Assembly (NCBI GenBank): GCA_023382455.1
Contig: JAHDVX010000004.1
Span: 17,922 to 81,921 of the forward strand
Source of the DNA: Flavobacteriales bacterium
Lineage (GTDB): Bacteria > Bacteroidota > Bacteroidia > Flavobacteriales_F > PHOS-HE28
Reading direction: 5' to 3'
Length of the DNA stretch: 64,000 bases
The stretch's first letter is position 1. Each line of letters begins with the position of its first letter. Shown one piece after another: positions 1-7,590 of the stretch. Made by a program: the position numbers and the translations under genes. The notes beneath the pieces were generated by a model. The model was not told the origin of the DNA. It was given only the letters and a program-made list of their open reading frames with translations, and did not search any database.

Positions 1-252
1 TGCCCCACACACTGGCGCGAGCATCAATGCGCGTGCCTGAACGCCTTACCCACTCCGCCTACACCCCATCGACCTCAAACTCCGAATCTGGGCCGGAGGG
101 GGTACACACAAGCCTGTTCCATCGTTGACCGGCCCCGGACGGAATGGATCCCGGAGAGGTGGGGATTGGGAGGGCGGGAGTTATGGCGGAGGGGAAAAAC
201 GAGTCCTTCAAGGCTACTCGTACAGCAATAGGAAATTGAGGCAAGGAGTCCC
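1..252. other. non-coding left flank of the defence island
   Basis: No ORF here looks like a real protein; the readings in all frames are low-complexity Arg/Gly/Pro shadows. Position 234-250 carries a 17-bp sequence that recurs with two mismatches at 12864-12880 on the other side of the island (see the repeat entries). The edge of the window cuts whatever lies to the left. Confidence 0.4.
234..250 (+). repeat. left 17-bp direct repeat bracketing the defence operon
   Basis: The sequence AATTGAGGCAAGGAGTC matches 12864-12880 (AATTGAGGTAAGGATTC) in the same orientation at 15 of 17 positions. It lies 3 bp beyond the stop of the last island ORF (253-351). It could be a target duplication or attachment-site relic, but a short imperfect repeat can also be chance. 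Confidence 0.3.
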
Positions 253-351
253 TCAATCTGCGTTGAACTCCCCCGCCAGCATCTCCGCCTGTTTCAGCAC
301 CAGGTCGGTGGCCAGCTTCTGCATGTCGGGCGCCTGGTCGTGAGGTTTCAT
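253..351 (-). CDS. 32-aa ORF translationally coupled to res
   Basis: The start codon overlaps the res stop codon in an ATGA arrangement, a classic coupling geometry, and the ORF runs 32 codons to a TGA. The product is a short amphipathic peptide (MKPHDQAPDMQKL at its N-terminus, then an alternating Leu/Lys/Glu stretch) that would form one helix. I recognise no family. It may be a true micro-protein of the restriction operon, the truncated N-terminus of a lost gene, or chance. The overlap geometry is the only support. Confidence 0.3.
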   Translation of the reverse strand: MKPHDQAPDMQKLATDLVLKQAEMLAGEFNAD

Positions 352-3300
352 TCCGCGGCCCCGTGTTCCATTGCGAACGCCTCCACCTTCTCCATACCAT
401 CCGCCTCGATCATGGTGGTGCCGATCGCCTCGAAATGCTTTTTACCACAATCGATCTTGCCACGCTCCTTGGGCCGCAGGTCGAACAGGCCGATGCCGCC
501 TTTGGATTCCACCACGAAGAAGAGCTTCTCCTCCCGGTCATCCTTCCACAGCACGGCCCAGTCCGGGTTGTAGGTGCCCAGTGGGGTGTCGATCTTGAAC
601 CAGTGCGGGAGCTTGGTGTAGACCGAGATGTTGTTGCTCTTCTCGAACTCCAAGGCCAGCTTCGACTCCACGGCGGAATCGTAGATGACGTGTTCCAAGG
701 GGGACTTCCTGCTCGCTTGCAGGTTGCTCTTCAGGTAGCCGAAAAGCTCTTCGTTCTTGAACAGTTCCTGGCTGTAGTACTCTGCATCGCCGATCTTCTT
801 GTACTGGATGCCGTCCACGATGTGCAGGCGCATCTGGTCGTTGATGATGTCGATGGCACTTTCGATGAACTTTTGCGGATTCGCCTTGAAATAAGGCAGC
901 TTGTTGGTGCCGGTGAGGATCCGAACGATGGACCGCCGCGTCAGCTGCGTCTCGTTCTGGATGTAGGTCACGATATCCGGTAAAGCCTGCGGCTGGTCGT
1001 CCAAGGCGGTGATGTACGTGCCCTGCTCTTCGTGGACCACGCCACCGATGGTCAGGCGAATGTCCGCCTTGGTGTAGACCAACTTGCCCCGGCTCACGGT
1101 AAGCCTGTCATCCAGGGCCTTGATGCACTCGTTCACCAGCTTGTCCGCATCGAACTCCACGTGGAAGGTGGTCTTGTACTTTACACGCTCCCACAGTTCC
1201 TTGAACTCCGGGCTTTCCAGCACGCGCTTATTCAACTTTACTTGTTCGCGCTTCTCGCCGTCCTTGATCTCCAGTTTGCCGGCCGCATCCTTCAGCTTGG
1301 AGGCTAGCTGGTGGAACACGTGGAGGTTCTCCATGTAGGCCTCCGGCAGTTTCAAGGTGCCCGCCTTCAGGTCGGCGCGTAGCTTGTCCTGCACCTTGCC
1401 CTGGGCGTTGAGGTAACCCTGTTGGGCCAGGTACCCGAAGAGGGCTTCGGAGGCCTGCTGGCCCAGGTACACCGGCTTGTTGTCCTCCATGGCCAGCACC
1501 ACGTTGTTGAAGCTGTGCGGCTCCAGCCTGCCGAACACGATGCCGGTCTCCTTCTCCATTTCCTTCTGCAGGTTGTCCACGAAGTCCTTGTAGCTCTCCG
1601 TGGCCATTACGGTGAGGATGTTCGTCTCCTGTCCGTACACCCGATCGCCCTTCTGGTCCACGCAAAGGCGAAGGCCCCGGCCGATCTCCTGCCGGCGGTT
1701 CACATCCGATCCACCGGCCTCCTTCAGCGTGCAGATCTGGAATACATTGGGATTGTCCCAGCCCTCGCGCAAGGCCGAGTGCGAGAAGATGAAGCGGAGC
1801 TTGCTATCGAAACTAAGCAGGTCCTCTTTGTCCCGCATGATCAGGTTGTATGTCAACTCCTCAAGCTTGGCTTCGGAATTGACGTCGGTACTCCGTCTAC
1901 CTTCATAGCGCCTGTCGATGGAGAAGTAGCCACCGTGCACCTCGCCGGCGGCAACGTCCGCATCCGTGATCTCACCGAACAGGCTGGCATACTTCGGCAG
2001 GCGCATGGCACGCTTGTACTCCTCTTCGAAGATGTCCGCGTAAGGACCGTTCGCTTTGTTCCCTTCTTCATCGTAGTGCCTGTAGTTGGCCACCTTGTCA
2101 ATGAAGAAGAGGCTGAGCACCTTGATGCCTTGCGGGTTGTACACCAGCTCCTTGTTCAGGTGCTCCTCGATGGTCTTGCGGATCAAGGCCCGGCGCACCT
2201 GGGTGTCGTCCACATCGCCGATGCTCTCGCCCAGCTTGATCACCTCGTTGCGACTGGTGAAGCTGATGTACTCCTCGCCCGGCACCGCATGGATATGCTC
2301 GATGATGAAGCCCTTGTATTCGACGCGCCGGGTCAGTTCCTCCAGGTCGGTATTCTGCTTCACCGTCTTCTTCTTGCGTTCCACGGTGCCCTTGTCGAAC
2401 ACGGCCAGTTCCAGCTGTGCTTCAGGCATGCCCTTCTTCAGGTTCACCTTCACCAACTTGATGTAGGCCTGGTTGTTCACGCCCTGCGCGGTCACCGAGC
2501 CTACCTCGATCTGCTTCACCAGTTTCTGCTCGTAGGCATCCACCGCGTTCAGCTTGTACATCAGGTTCACCACCTCCTTATGGGTGGCGCTGTAGCGGAT
2601 CACGGCCATGGGGTTCAGGCCCTTCACGGCCTTCTTGGCCAGGGGTGTTTTCATGGCCCGTTGCGGCTCGTCCACGTACACGATCGGGGCTGTGTTCGCG
2701 ATCAGGTCAAGGGGCTTGTAGCCCAGGCTGTCGTTGTAGCGGTGAATGATGTTCTCCTTCTTGTTCTTGGTGGGGTCCTCGAAGCTCTTGCGGAACGCAT
2801 CGATGTTGATCACCATGATCTCCAAGCCCGGGTTGGTGGCGAAGTCGCGCACCTCGTTCAGCTTGCCGCTGTCGTACACGAAGAAGTTATAGCGCAGGTT
2901 GTCGTACAGCTCCCGCAAATGCTCCTGGGTGATCTTCAGCGACTTGTACACGCCTTCCTTGATGGGGATGGACGGCACTACGATGATGTGCTTGCTGAAG
3001 CCGTAGCGCGTGTACAGCTCCAGGATGGTGCGCAGGTACACATAGGTCTTGCCCGTACCGGTCTCCATCTCCACGGTGAAGTCCAGGGCTTTGCGGTCCA
3101 CTTCGCTGGGCTCCGAGGGCTTCAGGCCATTGGCCAGCTGGATGTGCTGCACGTTCTCCAAGATCTTGCGGTCGCCCAACAACAGCCGGTTGCTGTAGCC
3201 GATCTCGGTGAATTCCATGGCGTGCGCCTTGGCCAGGAACTCCGGGGAGTACACGGTGAAGTTGCTCTCGCACTTCTCCTGCCCCTGGAAGATGCCCACG

Positions 3301-3356
3301 ATGCTACGGATGGCGGCTTGCTGGTGGGGGAGGGCGCTTTCGAATTGGATCTTCAT
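348..3356 (-). CDS. res: type III restriction enzyme, Res (helicase-nuclease) subunit
   Basis: This 1002-aa protein is the ATP-dependent translocase and endonuclease subunit of a type III restriction-modification system. It would join Mod (5154-7094) and cut DNA when unmethylated sites are met. The superfamily 2 motifs are in order: Walker A TGTGKT at about residues 99-104, motif II DEPQ at 229-232, motif III SATH, motif V around SALREGWDNPN, and motif VI QEIGRGLR. Near the C-terminus a PD-(D/E)XK nuclease site is visible as NPDWAVL followed by VVESKGG. The length is normal for Res. It starts 11 bp after hipT, with no room for a separate promoter of usual size, so it is probably co-transcribed with hipBST. 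In most type III systems res directly follows mod; here 1.8 kb of foreign-looking sequence separates them. All motifs are intact. Confidence 0.93.
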   Translation of the reverse strand: MKIQFESALPHQQAAIRSIVGIFQGQEKCESNFTVYSPEFLAKAHAMEFTEIGYSNRLLLGDRKILENVQHIQLANGLKPSEPSEVDRKALDFTVEMETGTGKTYVYLRTILELYTRYGFSKHIIVVPSIPIKEGVYKSLKITQEHLRELYDNLRYNFFVYDSGKLNEVRDFATNPGLEIMVINIDAFRKSFEDPTKNKKENIIHRYNDSLGYKPLDLIANTAPIVYVDEPQRAMKTPLAKKAVKGLNPMAVIRYSATHKEVVNLMYKLNAVDAYEQKLVKQIEVGSVTAQGVNNQAYIKLVKVNLKKGMPEAQLELAVFDKGTVERKKKTVKQNTDLEELTRRVEYKGFIIEHIHAVPGEEYISFTSRNEVIKLGESIGDVDDTQVRRALIRKTIEEHLNKELVYNPQGIKVLSLFFIDKVANYRHYDEEGNKANGPYADIFEEEYKRAMRLPKYASLFGEITDADVAAGEVHGGYFSIDRRYEGRRSTDVNSEAKLEELTYNLIMRDKEDLLSFDSKLRFIFSHSALREGWDNPNVFQICTLKEAGGSDVNRRQEIGRGLRLCVDQKGDRVYGQETNILTVMATESYKDFVDNLQKEMEKETGIVFGRLEPHSFNNVVLAMEDNKPVYLGQQASEALFGYLAQQGYLNAQGKVQDKLRADLKAGTLKLPEAYMENLHVFHQLASKLKDAAGKLEIKDGEKREQVKLNKRVLESPEFKELWERVKYKTTFHVEFDADKLVNECIKALDDRLTVSRGKLVYTKADIRLTIGGVVHEEQGTYITALDDQPQALPDIVTYIQNETQLTRRSIVRILTGTNKLPYFKANPQKFIESAIDIINDQMRLHIVDGIQYKKIGDAEYYSQELFKNEELFGYLKSNLQASRKSPLEHVIYDSAVESKLALEFEKSNNISVYTKLPHWFKIDTPLGTYNPDWAVLWKDDREEKLFFVVESKGGIGLFDLRPKERGKIDCGKKHFEAIGTTMIEADGMEKVEAFAMEHGAAE

Positions 3357-3367
3357 GGGTCCGGGGG

Positions 3368-4315
3368 TCAGTGGTCGAAGGTCATGCCCACCCGCTGGGC
3401 CTTGTTTGCGATAAGTTCATTCAGCCGGGCCCGCATGTTCTCCGGGATGAAACTGCCCGCGATCAGCGCGGGCCATTGGCCCATGCCTTCCTGGATCCGG
3501 GCGAACAGGTTGTCCCGTGCTTTCCCCGGGATCACACCGTTCATCGCGGCATCGAAGTCATTGCGGTCCAGCTTGCGCTTGCGCCCGTTGAGCGTGAGCG
3601 CAAGGTCCTCTTGGTCTTCGGGCACCAAAAGCTGGCTGGAGACAAGGTCGTAGGCGGGTGCGAGCTGATGGTTCCCCGCAGTGGGAGCGTGGAGCGAGAA
3701 GTTCTTCAAGTGCATATCGCTGTTGCCGATGAGAAAGCTGAAAAGCACCTGCTCGAAATAGCGCACCAGGTCCAACAAGGGTTGCTTGCTGTGCGCCTGG
3801 ATCAGCTTGGCCACCTGCTCATGCGAGCCCTTGTACTTGTCTTCGGTGAGCCGCTCGCTGAGCTGGCAGAAGTCCTCCATGGCGACCTTGCGATCCCCGT
3901 CCCGATCGATCCGGCGGGTGATGTAGCACAGCGCCCCGTCCTGCAAGGCGATCAATCCGAAAGGGACCGTTGGCATGCCGCATGCCAACGCCATGTTCAT
4001 GCACAAGGCCTCCAGCTCGGGCATGCGCGGATACTTCGCATAGGGCGCCTTCAGGATGTACTGCCCCTCCAAAGCGCCTACGATGGTGAGCCGGGGCGGG
4101 CCATCCTTTCCTTGCCAGTGCAGCGAGAGTTTGGGTTGCACGCCCGTAAGCGTGGCATGGGTGGCCATCCATTCCGCGGCCACCCGTTCCAGATCGGCGG
4201 TGGCATAAGCCAGCTCAGGGACCACCTTGCTGCCGAACAAGCGCATGGCGCACGCCGCATGGTACCCACCGGACTGCTTGCCCAACGGGCGATGACAGCT
4301 GAGGCAATTAGCCAT
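3368..4315 (-). CDS. hipT: HipT-like serine/threonine kinase toxin
   Basis: This 315-aa protein is a HipA-family kinase lacking the N-terminal subdomain, which is encoded separately by the upstream ORF, as in the tripartite HipBST system of E. coli O127. The start is ATG at 4315, because there the protein opens with the family CxxC...YHxxC...LFG cluster (MANCLSCHRPLG) and overlaps hipS by 8 bp; a longer reading upstream lacks similarity. Kinase features are Lys89 in YILKAP, the catalytic loop Asp200 in NSDMHLKN, and the metal-binding Asp223 in PAYDLVS. The Gly-rich loop reads ATLTGVQPK, with Thr55 and Thr57 where E. coli HipT has two autophosphorylated serines. E. coli HipT phosphorylates TrpS; the target here is unknown. 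Confidence 0.88.
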   Translation of the reverse strand: MANCLSCHRPLGKQSGGYHAACAMRLFGSKVVPELAYATADLERVAAEWMATHATLTGVQPKLSLHWQGKDGPPRLTIVGALEGQYILKAPYAKYPRMPELEALCMNMALACGMPTVPFGLIALQDGALCYITRRIDRDGDRKVAMEDFCQLSERLTEDKYKGSHEQVAKLIQAHSKQPLLDLVRYFEQVLFSFLIGNSDMHLKNFSLHAPTAGNHQLAPAYDLVSSQLLVPEDQEDLALTLNGRKRKLDRNDFDAAMNGVIPGKARDNLFARIQEGMGQWPALIAGSFIPENMRARLNELIANKAQRVGMTFDH

Positions 4316-4631
4316 CGGGGGCGGGTTTGATGCTGACGTTGCCGATGCAGTCCTCACAATAGGCCAGCAGCAGGCCGAAACGATCCCTGGGATCCGCCTT
4401 CCAATTCGAGGTGGCCACCTCCAGCAGCCAGCCTTCGGGGATCAGGCCGTCGAAGAAGGGGAACAGGGTCTTGGACTCGAACGGTGCGGATCGCCGGGGC
4501 AGGGTCAGGCTCACCGGCGGTGCCCCGGCAAGTTGCACATAGGCCGGGTGGTAGGTGAAGCGATAGCCCGTGTCGGTCTCTTGCAACACACCGGCCTCCC
4601 GGCCATCCACCGAAACACGCGCCGACCTCAT
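4308..4631 (-). CDS. hipS: HipS-like antitoxin (detached HipA N-subdomain)
   Basis: This 107-aa protein corresponds to the N-terminal subdomain 1 of HipA-type kinases, the part normally fused to the kinase. It contains the typical run LPRRSAPFESKTLFPFFDGLIPEG near residues 44-70 and ends with the conserved DxxGNVSI-like region. In E. coli O127 the equivalent HipS is the true antitoxin that inhibits HipT. Its start overlaps the hipB stop (ATGA) and its stop overlaps the hipT start by 8 bp, so the three genes are tightly coupled. A frameshifted HipA could look similar, but the clean overlaps and the independent start of HipT favour a real three-gene module. Confidence 0.85.
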   Translation of the reverse strand: MRSARVSVDGREAGVLQETDTGYRFTYHPAYVQLAGAPPVSLTLPRRSAPFESKTLFPFFDGLIPEGWLLEVATSNWKADPRDRFGLLLAYCEDCIGNVSIKPAPDG

Positions 4632-4855
4632 GGCTCGTATGCCTGGTTGAGCGGAATCGGCCCCAGCCTATGGCCGAAGAAGGCAAGCAACAGATCCACC
4701 TTTTCCATGTGCAGGTTGGGTTTGCCTTGCTCCACGTCGCGCACCAAGCGCAGCCCCACCCCGGCAAGATCGGCCAGTTGCGCCTGTGTGAGCTTGCTTG
4801 CCTTGCGCCGCTCTCGCAGGAAGCTGGCTGTTGGATTGTTCTTATCACGAACCAT
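4628..4855 (-). CDS. hipB: HipB-like helix-turn-helix repressor
   Basis: This 75-aa Xre/HTH_3 protein has its helix-turn-helix in the first 50 residues (LTQAQLADLAGVGLRLVRD) followed by the KPNLHMEKVDLLLAFFG helix typical of HipB. It would repress its own operon and support HipS. It is the first gene of hipB-hipS-hipT and its stop codon overlaps the hipS start. Three palindromes matching a HipB-type operator lie immediately upstream (4859-4956); the first touches the start region, so bound HipB would block both transcription and the ribosome entry zone. Confidence 0.87.
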   Translation of the reverse strand: MVRDKNNPTASFLRERRKASKLTQAQLADLAGVGLRLVRDVEQGKPNLHMEKVDLLLAFFGHRLGPIPLNQAYEP

Positions 4856-4858
4856 GCC

Positions 4859-4876
4859 TATACCATTTCAGGTATA
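4859..4876. promoter_or_regulatory. hip operator 1
   Basis: Perfect 18-bp dyad TATACC-N6-GGTATA ending 3 bp upstream of the hipB start codon. It has the same 18-bp overall span as the E. coli HipB operator (TATCC-N8-GGATA). It is the first of three copies, centred at 4867.5. Confidence 0.8.
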
Positions 4877-4898
4877 AAAGTAGGAAAATCTGAGGTTG

Positions 4899-4916
4899 TA
4901 TACCTATTCAGGTATA
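4899..4916. promoter_or_regulatory. hip operator 2
   Basis: Perfect TATACC-N6-GGTATA dyad centred at 4907.5, exactly 40 bp from operator 1. The spacer also shares TTCA with operator 1, giving the consensus TATACCnnTTCAGGTATA for these two copies. Confidence 0.8.
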
Positions 4917-4937
4917 ATTTGGTTTCAAAAAGCGTGG

Positions 4938-5105
4938 TCATACCTGTACGGGTATATTATAGGCCAGCACCATCCCCCGCATTTCCTTGGCCCGCTCGCT
5001 GGTGGTGAGCAGCATGCCCACGTTAAGCACCGCCCGGAACGTGAAGACCCCCAACTGGCTGATCTTGGATACGCTAACCCATTCATTACCAAAATCCTTG
5101 GTCAT
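4938..5105 (-). pseudogene. 55-aa relic ORF between mod and hipB
   Basis: This ORF opens 48 bp after the mod stop and in the same frame; it ends inside hip operator 3. Its centre (VSVSKISQLGVFTF, then LLTTSERAKEMRGM) looks like an internal piece of a larger accessory DNA-binding protein of the RhuM/KilA-N-like kind often seen in restriction operons; this resemblance is from memory and unverified. The sequence then breaks off into AYNIPVQV where a full-length relative would continue. The likely reading is a gene truncated when hipBST arrived. It could still be expressed as a small protein. Confidence 0.45.
4939..4956. promoter_or_regulatory. hip operator 3 (one mismatch)
   Basis: CATACC-N6-GGTATA, one base off the perfect dyad, centred at 4947.5 and again exactly 40 bp from operator 2. 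It overlaps the stop of the 55-aa relic ORF. Regular spacing of about four helical turns places all three sites on nearly the same DNA face. Confidence 0.7.
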
Positions 5106-5153
5106 CGGTTCATCAGGTTTAGGCGTTGGTCTGTATGGGATAACCCTCCATCC

Positions 5154-7094
5154 TCACACACTCCTTACCTCCGTTACCCCATACCGCTTCAGCGTCTGCA
5201 CCGCGTTGGTCTTCTCCACATCGGTGAAACCGTTGTCGCGGAAGATCACGCGGCAGGTCTCCGGCTTCAGCTCCTCCTTCCATTGGCCGATGCCTTCGGC
5301 TACGGCGTTCGTGATCTGCTCGGCCAGGCACAGGAACAGGGCGCCGCTGCCCACATTGTACACCGTGCGCTTGGCAATGGTGCGTTCCTCGATGGGCAGC
5401 GTAAGGTCCAGGCCGTACTTCAGCAACACCTCGTAGAGCACATCGGCTTCGGTGCGGTCCGGCTTGATGTTCTCGGCGGCGCTCAGCAGGTTCTCCTGCA
5501 TCCGCTCAGGGTCGCCATCCCAGGCGTTGATGTTGCTGCTGTCCAGCTTGAAGACCCGGAAACCGATGTCCAGCTTGGCCAAGCGCTCCTGCTTCTGCTT
5601 CAGTTCCTCTTCCTCTTCTTCAGTGCGCACCGCTTTGGCCTCAAGCGCGTTGATCGACGCCTCCAATTCACTCACAATCTTCTTGCCTGCGCGACGGATG
5701 CGCTCCTTGCCGATCTCGGCTATCGTCTTGTAGCCCGCCTTGTACGCCTCGCTTTTGGCATCGGTAGGCTCGGGCAGTTGCACTTGGATGTGCTGGCGCT
5801 GGCCCCCATCCTCGGCGTTCAGCTGCATCACGGCGTGGGCGGTGGTGCCGGAGCCGGAGAAGAAGTCCAGGACTAGCCCTTCACTCGCAGAGATTCTCAT
5901 TAGCACTTCAATCAACTCGACAGGTTTCGGTGTCTCGAACACCGCTACACCTCCAAATAGCTCCTTCAAATCATTCTTGGCTATCTCCGTGGTTGAAACA
6001 TCCTTTGCAAACAACATTGATTCAGGGGTAAGGCCTCGATCCTTTGATTCCAAATAGGTTTTCACCCTAGGAACACCATTGCCCGTTTTACCGAACCAAA
6101 TTCTATTGTCGTCAATCGCCTCTTGCATTACTTCTTTAGTATAGAGCCAACATCTGCCACTTTCTAACTCGTGCTGCTTTCCGTTGGGCGCAGTCAACGT
6201 GTAAAATTGTGAAGGTGTCGCATGCCCTGCTTGTGCTGTCGCCGGATCTGACTTCCACGGACCTCGGGGGTCATTGTCTGGATTCTTATAGTTCGCAAGA
6301 GCTTTTTCGCTCATTGGTAATTGGTACAATGCCTTCTCATTATGATCACTTCTACGGAAGCATACGATATAGTCATGTCTATTTGAGACCACCTTTCGAT
6401 TCTCTCTATTCGTCCGTTTCTCCCATATGAAATTGGCCACGAAATTGCCTTCTCCGAATACGTCATCAGCCACACTCCTAAGACTGCTCAACTCGTTGTC
6501 ATCAATAGAGATGAAGATCACCCCATCCTCCCGCAGCAGGTTCCTCGCCAGCCGCAGCCGGGGGTACATCATGTTCAGCCAATTGCTGTGGTAGCGCCCG
6601 TCGGTATCGCTGTTCGTGCTAAGGGAGTTGCCTTCGCTGTCCACTTGGCCGGTAAGTTCCTTGTAGTTACGCAGGTTGTCGCGGTAGTTGTCCTTGTATA
6701 CGAAGTCCTTCCCGGTATTGTAAGGGGGGTCTATGTAGATCATCTTCACCTTTCCCGCGTAGCTCTTCTGCAGCAGCTTCAGTACCTCCAGGTTGTCGCC
6801 TTCGATGTAGAGGTTCTTGGTATTGGCCCAGTCCACGCTTTCCTCGGGGGCAGGGCGCAGGGTGCCGGTGCTGGGCTTGTGGGCCTCGCGGCGGGCCTGT
6901 GCCTTGCCCGCCCAGGTGAAGCGGTAGAATTCCTCGCCGGTCTCCACCTCGTTGCCCAGGATCTCCTGCAATGCCTTGAAGTCCACCTTGCCTTCGGCCA
7001 CCACCTCGGGGAAGAGCTCCTTCAGCTTGGCGATGTTGGCGGCCAGGAGGTCGGCGCTATGGCTTTCGGGGTCGGTGGCGGTGATCTTTTCCAT
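5154..7094 (-). CDS. mod: type III DNA methyltransferase, Mod subunit
   Basis: This 646-aa protein is a beta-class N6-adenine methyltransferase: the catalytic DPPYNTG motif (about residues 122-128) precedes the SAM-binding DFFSGSGTT motif (about 410-418). Between them lies the target recognition region, and a Glu/Lys coiled-coil follows near residues 480-520. It methylates the recognition site and gives specificity to Res. I start at ATG 7094 (MEKITATD); the 15 codons upstream read as hydrophobic non-conserved sequence. The recognition region, about 5890-6500, is much poorer in GC than its surroundings (25 of 60 bases at 6001-6060 against 40 of 60 at 6901-6960), a sign of domain exchange. Res is not adjacent but 1.8 kb downstream beyond hipBST. 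Confidence 0.92.
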   Translation of the reverse strand: MEKITATDPESHSADLLAANIAKLKELFPEVVAEGKVDFKALQEILGNEVETGEEFYRFTWAGKAQARREAHKPSTGTLRPAPEESVDWANTKNLYIEGDNLEVLKLLQKSYAGKVKMIYIDPPYNTGKDFVYKDNYRDNLRNYKELTGQVDSEGNSLSTNSDTDGRYHSNWLNMMYPRLRLARNLLREDGVIFISIDDNELSSLRSVADDVFGEGNFVANFIWEKRTNRENRKVVSNRHDYIVCFRRSDHNEKALYQLPMSEKALANYKNPDNDPRGPWKSDPATAQAGHATPSQFYTLTAPNGKQHELESGRCWLYTKEVMQEAIDDNRIWFGKTGNGVPRVKTYLESKDRGLTPESMLFAKDVSTTEIAKNDLKELFGGVAVFETPKPVELIEVLMRISASEGLVLDFFSGSGTTAHAVMQLNAEDGGQRQHIQVQLPEPTDAKSEAYKAGYKTIAEIGKERIRRAGKKIVSELEASINALEAKAVRTEEEEEELKQKQERLAKLDIGFRVFKLDSSNINAWDGDPERMQENLLSAAENIKPDRTEADVLYEVLLKYGLDLTLPIEERTIAKRTVYNVGSGALFLCLAEQITNAVAEGIGQWKEELKPETCRVIFRDNGFTDVEKTNAVQTLKRYGVTEVRSV

Positions 7095-7182
7095 GGTAAA
7101 GGTGGCAGGCAGAAAGAACATGGGCCATGGTGTGAGCACGGCCCGGGACCAGCGTGTGGGGCGGTGAATTTAGGGGCTGGGA

Positions 7183-7590
7183 TCAACTACCCTGTTGGTA
7201 GGTCCAGCCCCGTTGCTCAGCGTGGGCGAGAAGCAATATCCGTACATCCTTCTGCACCTGTGCGGTCAGGTGGAGTTGGTCCACACTGACATGCCCATCG
7301 AAGGGGTTGTTGTCCTCGATCTCTTGCAAGACGTCGAGCCCCAGTTCATCCTTCACCTTCGCGATCTCTTTGGGCGTGACCGAGAATGAACCGATCGACT
7401 TGTAGCCCGATTCGGTGTGATTCAGGTACGCATCCTCCGGGGTCCACTTATCTCCGTTGTACAGGCTCAGTTTTCCCATGTCCTTCTCAAAAAGTTCGAA
7501 GACTTGCCGAGTAGGCCGACCTTCCTTCAAAAAATTCGGATGGACCTGTCGATGAAGCAGCGTATCCTCTTGCATCGGCCAACTATTCAA
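7183..7590 (-). CDS. hypothetical protein, second gene of an unknown two-gene module
   Basis: This 135-aa protein is not recognised. It is soluble and highly charged, with an N-terminal segment (RPTRQVFELFEKDMGKLS), a central motif YNGDKWTPEDAYLNH and a C-terminal helix containing QKDVRILLLAHAEQRGW. Its start overlaps the end of the 374-aa gene by 8 bp, so the two are translationally coupled and probably act together. The pair sits between the DUF4391 gene and mod, where nothing is needed for restriction. It could be a toxin-antitoxin pair or an accessory specificity module; neither can be shown from sequence alone. Confidence 0.7.
   Translation of the reverse strand: MNSWPMQEDTLLHRQVHPNFLKEGRPTRQVFELFEKDMGKLSLYNGDKWTPEDAYLNHTESGYKSIGSFSVTPKEIAKVKDELGLDVLQEIEDNNPFDGHVSVDQLHLTAQVQKDVRILLLAHAEQRGWTYQQGS

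Noticed and set aside
1422-3653. 743-codon open frame opposite res
   Set aside because: Shadow of res and hipT, whose helicase and kinase motifs are complete on the minus strand.
3368-4631. hipS and hipT as one HipA gene broken by a frameshift
   Set aside because: HipT begins with its own conserved Cys cluster, and the 8-bp and 4-bp overlaps match the established three-gene HipBST layout.
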